A stretch of DNA of 64,000 bases from Odontesthes bonariensis (Eukaryota > Chordata > Actinopteri > Atheriniformes > Atherinopsidae), in the NCBI RefSeq assembly GCF_027942865.1, contig NC_134519.1, positions 23,966,248-24,030,247 on the forward strand, written 5' to 3'. Each line of letters begins with the position of its first letter. Position 1 is the first letter of the stretch. Below the pieces are notes generated by a model. The model had not been told where the DNA came from. It did no database searches and saw only the letters and a program-made list of their open reading frames with translations. The position numbers and the translations under genes were made by a program. This document shows, in pieces, positions 31,101 to 41,700 of the stretch.

Positions 31101-33326
31101 TGTGTGGAATGTCCCGATTTTCAATACAGCTTCCAAGTCAGCTGATAAGGGCATCCACACCAGCAACAAGACACAGCTGTCTTAGCCTTGGCTCTACTGT
31201 GGGGTGCTAAAAGTGCTATATATTTGCCTCGATTTGCACAAAATAGGGTTAGGGTTAGCCCTAACTCTACCATCACTTGGTATTCATGGCAACACAACAA
31301 ACCAAACACAATGTAACTTCTCTAAACAGACAAGAAGAAGACGAAAATACAGTGTTGATAACTAGAAGAGCCACTAAATAGTGACAGTCATGAAACTGAG
31401 CAGATTTAGAGCATCAAGTTATTCCTCCATGACCTTATTCAAGGTAAATTTTTTGAGTTGCCTGCTGTAAAGCAAATGTGTCGTGGCAGTGATTATTATT
31501 TTTCAGTACATTGTTCCTCAGTATATTTGAAGGAAGGAAAGCTTGACACACTTCAAATTATACAATGATGAGAGGTTGAGTTGACTTTTCTTGAAAACAG
31601 GTGGCGGAATTGTCTTTAAAAGGTTCGTTTTTAACTTTTGTACGTGTGTTATTACTTTTTAAAAGTACAAAAGTACATGTACTTCTATTTTAGTGAATAT
31701 TGTGTCTATCTTTGCACTCCCTATGCACAATCACCAGATAATAAGAGATGGGCTTCCGATATGTTGCAATGAGTCCTTTACATCTCAAGATGTATATGGT
31801 TCTACACAGGGCCTTGTGTAAGCTCAGTATTTCTGGTAAAGTTTTCAGTTGATATCAATCAACAGCTTCAACACTAAACAACACTTTTTCCTACACACAG
31901 CCGTCCTATAAAAGACGCCCACTCAACAAGTTGATGATATGGCGCCCCTATATACATGTCCTTTAATGAATACTTGACTCAGGCTTGGCAAGGGTTGATA
32001 AGATTTCCCAACAGCGACAAAAAATGTACACGAAGGTGATAGAGTTATTTTTGTCATAGATGGATGTTCTGCTATGAGTACATTATGTAGAACAAGGAGG
32101 TGACAACATTTTTGAGCAAATGCCTCCTTCATACAAAGTCATTGTAACATGTCTGAATTTGTCAAAATGAACAACTTGAATAACGCTTTGCTACATCTTT
32201 AAAGCCACGTTCCTTGGTTTGAATGTGGTTGACTAGGTCTTTAAACAGGGGGCGTCTTGGTATATTTGATGGTGGATTGGCCGTAATCTCTTGTGTATCT
32301 TCTGTTTACAGTGTGGGGCTCGTATCACACATTCTTTGGGTCAGTTTTGAGCCTGACTTTCATCTCTCTGACACACACACGAGTAGATAGAGAGAGATCA
32401 GAAAAACCATAATAATATAATAGTTGGAAATAGCTATAATTACATTCTAGTTTGCTGGGAAGATTGCTAACAGGATGTGACCGTGCTGATAACACGTATA
32501 GGAATGCACACATGGAGAAATTAACAAAAGCATCCACATTCCCAGGGCACATCCCTTTAGCCTCGTGTTTGTTCATTATAACTTCAAATTATCGTGACAA
32601 AAAAGAACTGATCTCAGTTCACTTGAAATTAGGAGATCCTCTTTTTTTTTCCCTTTACTTTCTTGTGTTACTATCACACTGAGATCGTCCTGGTGGTATG
32701 GCGTTTAAAGAAGGCGGCATGTAACTGCAGAGACCTCAGTCTGATTCCGGGGACCGTCGTTGACATATCACATCCCCGCCCCACATTTCCTGTCTGCTTC
32801 TATGCAGAAAGTGATCCATTAACGTCTACAAAACATTCATCCTCTCACAGACTGGGCTCTCGTAAAACACAAAAACCTGCTAGGTTATATTAAAAAATCT
32901 CTCACAGCGGTTCACAGTAATCATTCTGTGTAAACGTTGAGGATTCATTCATCTAAAGGATGCAATGATCAGTTAGAAATGATTTGCTGTTGTGGTTGGA
33001 ACTCGCTCTTAACTTTAGATATCAATCTTTAAACAGACAGAAATTCTCAGCTCAAATCCCACTGAGCGATCAAAGCAAGTAGCTACAAGTGCCTCACTTT
33101 TACAGTACCTACATCCTATAATAACACTACAACTTGAGATCTCTCCTCCCTCTCTGTTCGATCTACTTAGTTTTTCCTTGAAAACTGGTACACGAAATAT
33201 GTTCACATTCAGTATGAGATACCTTAGCCAACAAAGTCTTTAAAAGAGAAAAAAAGGGATGTCGTATTTACCTTTAATGTGGCTGACTTTGGCCTCATCC
33301 AACAAGCCAGAAGAAGATGCTCCCAT
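19123..33326 (-). CDS. niban1: Niban apoptosis regulator 1 (PH-domain stress protein, FAM129A)
   Basis: Niban1 is a cytoplasmic stress-responsive protein linked to translation control and apoptosis suppression. Fourteen coding exons in order on the minus strand: 33326-33272, 30808-30678, 30522-30385, 30286-30169, 28218-28057, 24682-24567, 24472-24368, 22976-22814, 22638-22457, 22287-22141, 22027-21917, 21021-20914, 20839-20728, 20450-19123. They give 991 aa (human about 928), with every junction in phase. The start MGASSSG fits an N-myristoylation signal (Gly2, Ser6). Residues about 63-200 form the PH domain (FSCWDEQGKKCRERYVVLRS…HTSFLFQQEKERDHFLSAL). A helical region follows, with WEKLLGTEEQ, EEVLPWLQSQL, LDYDSRVVQKRLYQEAL and ITLPSL. 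The last exon encodes about 440 residues rich in Ser, Thr and Glu that look disordered. NIBAN2/3 are less likely because of this long acidic tail and the synteny, but the exact teleost co-orthologue is not resolved. Confidence 0.93.
20699..20722 (-). repeat. (CA)12 immediately downstream of the niban1 exon 13 donor
   Basis: On the minus strand the donor reads ACAG then GTGAACACAC…, with the dinucleotide tract starting about 5 nt into the intron. CA repeats in this position are known splicing-regulator (hnRNP L) targets. Any effect here is inference. Confidence 0.9.
26820..27317. mobile_element. TTAA-bounded MITE E in niban1 intron 5
   Basis: The left end is TTAAAGGCGGGGTAGGGGATC and the right end, read in reverse, is TTAAAGGTAGGGTAGGAGATC. 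These are inverted termini with TTAA at both edges (26820-26823 and 27314-27317). The left arm resembles the right arm of element D (TTTTCTGGA.CATTTTTT… and CCCATTGCA). It contains a 7-bp tandem stretch (AAATACT)n at about 27102-27133. No transposase. piggyBac- or Kolobok-type non-autonomous elements use TTAA targets. Confidence 0.8.
28573..29151. mobile_element. TTAA-bounded MITE C in niban1 intron 4, with a small ORF
   Basis: The ends are perfect 20-bp inverted repeats, TTAAAGGGACACTATGTAAT, at 28573-28592 and inverted at 29132-29151. The interior has a TATAAA at 28847-28852, an ORF at 28923-29024 and an AATAAA near 29101, so it looks like a deleted element that kept a promoter-start-polyA skeleton. 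It shares its right-hand TTAA with element D. Confidence 0.85.
28923..29024 (+). other. 33-codon ORF inside MITE C
   Basis: ATG at 28923 lies about 75 bp after a TATAAA. The peptide begins MEDHSYATPQEKGSSSPKKR and ends in a very basic stretch (KRKRDLKRQRELLES), with a nuclear-localisation-like PKKRKR. It may be the truncated N-terminus of a lost transposase. It lies in an intron, antisense to niban1, and I do not claim that it is expressed. Confidence 0.35.
29148..29526. mobile_element. TTAA-bounded MITE D in niban1 intron 4
   Basis: Termini TTAAAGGTGGGGTCTGAGATC on the left and, in inverted form, TTAAAGGTGGGGTCTGTGATG on the right, with TTAA at 29148-29151 and 29523-29526. The interior includes a short internal inverted pair (AATAGAAGTAA…TTACTTCTATT near 29340-29370). 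The right arm read in reverse resembles the left arm of element E, so D and E belong to one family and lie in opposite orientation. Confidence 0.82.
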
Positions 33327-35734
33327 AGTGTATGTTTCCCTTTCTCTCAAACGTGTCTACAAAATGAGTGTTCGCTGAACGTGTGCACGGTGTACACAGG
33401 GACACAGGGACACATGTCAAGTAAGTGATCCTCTCTGAAGTGTCAAGAAGTTTTTTTGTTCAGCTCATTTCCCGCGTTCTGTGACTCAGTGTGTGGTGAG
33501 CTGGGCGGGACATGTTAAAATGTGAAATCTGTCAAAGCGGTCCTCTCACCAACCACAACATCATACACGAGTGTCCCAACCACAACCTGTAGAGCCATCT
33601 GCTGGTAAACACTGAGCTGAGACACTATTTAGTTCATCTGGCATCACAAAAAACTAATTTCCCTACTTTAATGCATTCCAGGTAAAAGTGAGGAAAGCCG
33701 ATTATTGTCATTATTGTTGTCTTGTTTTCCACTTTGTTTGTATACACAAAATGTTAACGACACATGCAGTGATGTAAATATCTTGTTAAAATCCAAGTGT
33801 ACACGGGTCGTAGAGATCTGTCCAAGCAGCCCATGGCAGAAAGATATTTGCAAAAGTACTGAGTTCATGGTCTACATATTTTTTGTTTTTCTCTTAACAA
33901 AAGAAACATTCAACTCTATGGATTTTCAAAAACTTCTAACATCATGAGGTCTGAATATTGTACATTCACGGTGCTGCCACTGGTGAAAGTTGGGGTTTGG
34001 GCTCACTTTGATTTTTGGTTTTAGGTTTTGTTTTAAGTTCTGTTTCACTTTAACAGACTCAGCTGTTATCTTTTTTATTGTCTCATACATCTGTAACTCT
34101 CACTTCTTAACCCTTGTGTCATCATGCAAAATCTGTGAAACATCTGTGGACACTTGTTAAGTTCTATGGAAGATTTACATATAAAGATGCAAACGGAATG
34201 ACTTTTACAGACATTTTTGTGTGTGTGTTCTCAAACTGTTTCCAAACCTATTCATCGCAGCCTTTATTTTTGCCTCCGCCTTGCATTTTCACTTCAAATT
34301 AAAACACAGGTACAGTTAGGGACTTTAACTAAAGGATGTCATAAGTCATTGTGAATGTTATTAATAACATTTGTGTCTCTTCTTCCTCATGTCTATAGTT
34401 CTTCATATGTGGCTATAGATCAATCATCAGTTGCACTTTTCTTTTTATAATTTCTAAACAGAAAAAAAAAAGCAGGATCGTATACCACAAGTATCAATGT
34501 TTCTCCTTTGGCTTCCTGATTGCTGCATTGTAGGTTTTCATTGTTTTTTTAAATATTTAAACGGGCTGCTCTCAACCACTGTAGAGAAGCTTGTGCATCG
34601 CCACACTCCAGCTGAAACTCTTAGGGACAGCTAATTCAATTTGTAGAAATTACTTTAGAAAACGTTTTTTCAACATAAATGCCACTGTGACACTCTTTTA
34701 AGGAAGTGTAATGTTCTGGCCGTGGATTGAACACCTCAATTTCAAGTGCAAACACAGATTTTAGCCTTAAAGCTTAGCCTATCATGCTGTGAGAAAACAA
34801 GCATTCAATTATTTTTAACCCTAATTGATTGATTATGGACTGTTGTTCAATCAAATCATTTGGACTGCAAAGTGTACAAAGTGATGACATACTATTATTT
34901 TTAAATCTGGAATATTGTTACAGTGTTTATAACTTTTCTTATGAAAAATCAATTTTTTTACTTTTTCGACGTTTTTATATGGTATTTTCAAATAATCTAT
35001 AAGCCATGTTTGAACTGCAGCTAATCAGCGATGGTCCCAAAAAACGTGAATTCAGGCAGCCGGGGAGGTTCATTCGTAACAAAGATAATCAAGCAACGCC
35101 AGTCAACGTACTGGGTGGTACTAATAAGCTTTTTATTTGTCAGAATGCTGGTTAAAAGTCATGTTTCAAAAGTGACCGCAGCTCACATTTCACTTATCGG
35201 GAGCTGCGTGTGTTGTTTAAGAATGATCCAGTTGTTGTGATTGGCTGGAAACACTCACCCAGTCCTTCCTCATTTCAGTCCTCTCTCCTCTGCGCGTGCT
35301 CTCCTTTCTAACTGTCGGGCTCGCGCACAGTCAGTCCCCTTTGGCCCGGGGCCGGTGTAGACATCTGCGTGCGGACGCTGCCATTCAGTCCACCCGCGAC
35401 ACGTTGCAGGAATCAGTTTAGAGCTACTTTATATTAAAGTTATCATTTTTTTTCTTTTAAGAACCAACTTCACAAGAGAGTTGATCTGAGTATACAAGTT
35501 ATTTAGTTCTGTAAGTTGTTTTATTTATTTATTTTTTGGTTAAACCTGGACTGCTTCAAGAGCAGTTAACTGCCCCCTTTTCAGCGTCTGGAAAGAAACT
35601 TTATTTGCAGAGAAGTTTATTAACCTGTTGGATACGTGGGCGTTTATTTATTCAGTACTGTTAGACTGGCACAGCTACCTGGTAATTACCTGAGACTAGT
35701 AGTGCTGTTAGTCGACCTCGGCTTCTGGTGAAAG
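33327..35734. other. niban1-olfml2b divergent intergenic region (both promoters)
   Basis: The two genes are transcribed away from each other across 2.4 kb. The stretch 35270-35420 is relatively GC-rich (…GCGCGTGCTCTCC…GGCCCGGGGCCGG…) and is the likely olfml2b promoter or 5' UTR. No TATA box is convincing. No coding exon is seen. Confidence 0.55.
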
Positions 35735-38700
35735 ATGTGGGGCGCGCTGTTCCTACTGATTTTTTGCTGTACTGCACGTGGACTAGATGCTCTGGCGGCG
35801 AATAAAAGCCTGGACCACTCCCAGGTAAAGATGCTGTTGGACGAAGCCGCGGAGCCCGTTAAGCCGACCAAAGATGCTTCTTCCGCAGCTGAACTAGAAG
35901 ACAGCAAGCGGGGAGGTGAGCACCAGGTTCCCGGGGGGGACACTTCAGTTGTAAATGTGGAGGGGAGGGCTCAGCAGCCCACCGCCGAGCCTTTGGAGGA
36001 TGAGCTGGACAATCAAGAGAACATCATAAGCCAGGTCAGTCGCCCTTAAAGCTCACAGTTCATTTGTTTCAACGGTAAAGTTCGCGAGCAAACTGAATGT
36101 GAATACTGCAAACTCAAAAAATATGTAGAAGAAATGTTTGGGCCATTTAGATTGATTGATTGAATCATCACCGTGAGATGGATTCAGCATAGTAAAAATA
36201 ATCAGTTTTAGGTGTGTTTTCTGGTAAACTTCTCTAGCTGGCGCGTGAAACTTTTGTAAAATGAACTGGACCAAGATTACTTCAAATAGAAAAAAAAAAA
36301 AAACAGACAACCACGACAGTTACAGAAAGTTTGCTCTAACTGTAACCTTTGACATGTTGAACTTTCTTCTCTCCAGGATACATCATTCGGTCCCATCTGC
36401 CAACCAACCTGTGTACCAAACAATGTCTCGGTGGTTACTTTATGTTAGCTCTGCAGAACTTTCCATTTACCTCATCAAGCCAAAACCACAAGAGAATACA
36501 AAGCTCTTGTGCCTTAAAGGAGAAGTTCATTGTTTTGTTTTTTTAAAACCTGGACCTTATTTCTGGCATAAAATACGTTCATCTACTCACCGATAACAGT
36601 TTGGTGAAAGTCGGCGTCCTTCGGAAGATATTTAGATTTCTCGAGATCTGTGTATGTATTTAACAGGAGTGAACAGGGCATAGACAATACAGCCTCTAAA
36701 TAAGGCATTATCTGCCTTTATTTCACCAATACTTTAAGCCGAATGAATGACTGAACTGGTACTATTGCACTGTTAGCTCAGAGCTGCCCTGTTGTTTTTA
36801 ACCGGGACTATCGGGGGCTAATAGGAAGCTTTCTACACATGCATCTGGTGGGATGACTTCATTCAATTCTTCCGTGCTCTGTGACAGTCGGCTAACTTCA
36901 CACAGACTTTGCTACTGCTAGTTTTGTGCAACATGGCAGGATATTTATCGGATTTTGACGACGTGGACGACGACTTTGAGTATGAGCTGTACGGCAGCGT
37001 GTGTAGATGAAGTCTATAGTCGATAGCCCACAATAACAACAACACGGCAGCTCTGAGCTAACAGTGCAATAGAACGTGTTCATTCATTAATTCGTCTTAA
37101 AGTATTGGTGAAAGAAAGACAGATAATGCCTTATTTAGAGGTTGTACTGTCTATGCCCTGTTCCCTCCCATTATACGGATCTCGAGTGATCTAAATATCT
37201 TCCGATGGACGCCGACTTTCACCAAACTATTTTATGCCAGAAAGAAGGTCCAGGTTTAAAAAAAAAACAAACTTCCCCTTTAAGGACTTGCGCTCCCTTT
37301 TGAAATGTAAACCTTAAATTTAGAATTTCCCATATCAAGTGGAGTTTTGGGATTGCTTTGGTCACACCGGTTGTTACTGGCGAAAACAGGACAATGCTTG
37401 ATTTTTCCTTTAAACACAATCCAAACCCCGAAATTGTCCATTCAACTTGAATGATGGGAAACACCAGACCAAGAGCTGCGTGTGTGTGTGTGCGCCCACT
37501 CTGTGGTAACAGTTTGCATCCCTCTGGTGGTTGGTTATATAACATCCTTCAAACTGTAAGTGCTCCAAACCAAAATGTGCCTGCTTGTAAACGCCGCAGT
37601 TATCTTCTACCGGGCGCCTCAGCACTGCTGCAGCTGCACATCCTCACTCATGCTGCACCACATTTTCTTTTTAGATGAGTGTCCCTGTTCAACATATCTT
37701 GCAGGGTAACATAGAATATCAAATAAAAACCCACATACATTTATTTATTTATTTTAAATCTGAGCTACCTGCTGTTGAAAAATACTCCAAAAAAGAATTC
37801 TTTCCCCCCTCTCTTTCAGCTGCTGGGTGATTATGACAAAGTAAAAACGGTGTCATCGGGGTCCGACTGTGTTTGCCGCTGTGTTGTCCGACCAATCAAA
37901 CGCTCTGACTGCAGCCGTATCCACGACAGCGACCCAGCATCACTCTCCCAGGATTTTTACACTGTGGAGACGATTACCAAGGGGACAGACTGCAAGAAGT
38001 GTGTGTGCATGGCTCCACCTTCAGCTGTCAACCCCTGTGAGGGAGAGTACAGGTTTAAAAAACTACAGGAAGCAAACAAAGATGATATCAAGGTAGAAAC
38101 GCAAACACACGCAATGTATTTTTTCATTTTATATGTTGTTTATATGTAAGAAGATGTTTGCTTTGATTCATGTTTTCTTCTGTCGATATCTGCGTTTTGC
38201 CTGACTAGATGGCAACTATCATTGACTTATTGGAAGGCTCTCTGTATGGAATGGACTTGTTAAAGCTCCACTCTGTAACCACAAAACTGCTGGCCCGCGT
38301 AGACAACATGGAGAAGGTGGGTACACACAAACTTTACAGCGTCTTGTTGAAGAAATTTAGTTTGGAAATGGTTAGTTTGGCCAAGAAACTTCGGCTTTGA
38401 TCACAAAAAGTAGGTTCTTGTGTGTTTTAATGGTCAGGGTTCTTTTTCCCACTGATTTTATTTTCTGTGGGGCATTGTAGCTGAATCTTTCTTTTGATCG
38501 ATTTCAAGAAACTCAAACAAACCATCATGCTTTTCCCTTATACAACAGAAATTATCAGAGCATTGTCCAACTCAGACAGAGCTGTAACGATATGTCTGAC
38601 CATGGGCTTCATGCAAGGGCTTCGGTGAACTGAAGATGCCCCTCCAAGGCTTTCTAATTCATGTTTATAAAGTCATTTCTTTCTATGTTTGTCTCATTGA

Positions 38701-41700
38701 TTTAAAGGGAAAATTCATTTTCATTTTCTTGTGTCCTTGAGCCTTGTGATTTTATTCCACTTTCACTTTTTCAACATTCATTTTTGTAAAACTCAACGTC
38801 TCAGTAAACCTCCTGTGAGTCGTGCTTAAAGTGTTAGTTCGCCATTTTGCACATTAAGCCCTGTTTGGGGGTATTCTGGGATGAGTTAGAGATGTTCTGA
38901 TCACAATTTGGACATTTGGTGCTGAACGGAGCATTTAGGTATCCACTGCTGCAGCCCCCCCACCTTTGCATTGAGTCAATGACCACTCAAGCAAACAATC
39001 ATAAAACGGCATTAAACTTTCGTTTGCAGAGACATGAAACTCACCGTGTGGTCTGTGGTGGACAGCGATACGTTGGCTCGAAAATCACCGCGAAATACGC
39101 TTCCAGAGAAGTTATATTACCATTATTGTCCGTCTTCATGTCTGGATGTCTTGCTGCTGCTATTCAACGGTGTCCGGAAAAATAGGTCCACCAAATGCTA
39201 AAACAACTGTTAGAAGGCACATTTCGCTGCGATTTTCGGGTCAATTTATCGCTGTCCACCACTGACCACACGGTGAGTTCCATGTCTTTTCAAACGAAAG
39301 TTTAATGCCGTTTTATGATTGTTTGCTTGAGTGGTCATTGACTCAATGCAAAGGTGGGGGGGCTGCAGCAGTGGATACCTAAATGCTCCGTTCAGCACCA
39401 AATGTCCAAATTGTGATCAGAACATCTATAATTCACCCCAGACTACCTAAAAACAGGGCTTAATGTGCAAAATGGCGAACTAACCCTTTAAGAACAGACT
39501 TTGGGTTAATGTTTAGCCTACAAATCCACTTGTTTGTTCCCAGGATTTCTTTCGAAATTTTACTGAAATAATGAGAGAGAAAGAACGTGTGAAGGAAAAA
39601 GCTAAAGACAAGGATAAAGACAAGAAGGCGCAGCAGAAGAAAAAGAAAGCGAGCGATCTGGAGCGTTCGGGGACTAAAAGCGGAGCAGCTGCCTACGGTC
39701 ACAAGCAGGTACCATCCCGCTGTTTCTGTCTGAGTCTAATGAATCTGAAAACTGAACCTGAGAGACACCCTCCAAAAACTATTTCTGAGCATTTTTAACT
39801 CATCTGTCTGTATTTTCTGTAAACAAGACCACGCTTTCTGTTGCAGAAGAATTATGAAAGCCAGTTGAAGAAAAACCAACAGCAAGATGGTCTGGAGCAA
39901 CAGCGGCCAGTCAGGAACGAGACGGAAACTCAAAAGCCAGTCAAAGACAAGAACAATGTGGTCATCAGAGGAGTGACCTTCTATAAAGCAGAAGAGGAGA
40001 CCTACAAGGAGGGTGAGGAGAATAAGAAAGGGAGAGGAAAAAACGGTGGGTCTGATGGCTTTTAAGTCACACATTAACAATTTTACTGTTATGGCCAAAG
40101 CTAAAGTATTGAAATATTGAAAACCAACCCCTCTCCTCTCTCATTTTTGGCTTCTTGTAGCTACTTTAATCCCAAAAGCTGCAGATGACTTGCAGATCTC
40201 TGACAAGATGCCAGTTGTCAGGACATTCCTGAACAAGACTCCGGGACATTCAGCCAGTGTCCCCGCAGTAGAAGACAACAAGCATCAATCAGAGTTTCTG
40301 AGTAAAGTCTCACCCACACACCCACCAGAAGCTTCCTCAGCAACCAGCAAAGCAACAACAGCCAAGCCAACGGAGGAGTTGACAACTCCAAAACAAATGA
40401 CAACCAAGCTGACGCCTACTTCCCAACAAACAACAACAAGCAGAGCAACAATTCAGCTCACCACACCTGCCCCCCTGCATACCACTTACTCTTCAGATAC
40501 TAATATCAGTCCACCCGTTGATGCATCTCCAACCGTCGCACCGTCCCAGCCAAGATCCAGAAGTCGAATCAGCTGGACAGAGAGCCCTGCTGACCAAGCG
40601 AAGACCACCAAAAAGCCTGGTAGAGTTACACTGACGAGCCAAAACGTTATGACCTCGTACAGATTAAGCAAAAACCTCTGAACATCCCAGATCATTTGGT
40701 AGTGTAGTGTAAGTTGAGTGCAGAGAAATGGACAAAGGTGAATACCTGATTTAGTCAAGGCCCAGACAAAGGGTGGAGAAACGGAGAAAATATTCAAGAC
40801 CTGTGAGATGCTTCATGTGAGCTGAGGTCTCTGAGAAGGGACAAACTATGAACAAGTATTGTGTTTTTTTTTGGTTTTTTTTAGGCAGACGGGGTTGTAA
40901 TATTTTGAACACATAAAAATAGTAGTAGTTTATCTGGGAGTGAATGCACAAATTCTAAGCCTGGATTCACAGTGTCACCATTTGCGTTTCCTCCTATAGC
41001 GGTGTGTAAGGACACGGTCGCAAGCATCTCTGAACCAGTCCAGCAGAACTCTTATGGACTCAGGGATGGAGCCTGGATGAGAGATGCTCGTGGCCATGGC
41101 AACGTCATCTACCTCACCAACGGTCACTATGGCAGCAATCTATTGGAGTTCCGAGACATGGACGCCTTCAAATCAGGTATAGGAGTTTGTGTAAAAGAAA
41201 ACAAACTCAAACTCTGTTTCCAACCAGGCCAAACCATTCCACTGTGTTTAGGTCAAAGTAGCTCTTATCTTAAATCAGCTGTAAAAAAACTAAACATTCC
41301 TTAAACCTTGTCTATGCCATCAGATGTCTTGAGGCAAACCGACATCCAAAAATTTCTCTACCAAGTCCAAGTTTTAGGTTCCCGAACCTGTCTCATAATA
41401 TTTGATCAGGTTTACTTTGGGTTATCATTATTTTTTGTTTCATGTATCTTTTGAGATTGTTCAAAAATCAAAGCACTTGACTTGAGCATATTTCTGGAGC
41501 ACAGCTGAAAAAGAAAAAGAAAACAGACACATAGTGTGTCTGTTTTCAGGCTGAAGGAGCAGTACTGGAACTAAATAGGTGGTAAGACAAGAAATAAATA
41601 AAGGAAGAAAGGAGAGGAAGCAAAACCAACTGGAATGTAAAAGAGAAGAAAGAGCTCATTTAAAACAGGAAGTAAAGTAGAATATAAGGCAAGGTGTAGA

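Noticed and set aside
38826-39491. Reading the long inverted repeat as a CRISPR array or microRNA hairpin
   Set aside because: It is a single palindrome with TTAA edges in a vertebrate intron, far larger than a miRNA precursor; a transposable element explains it.
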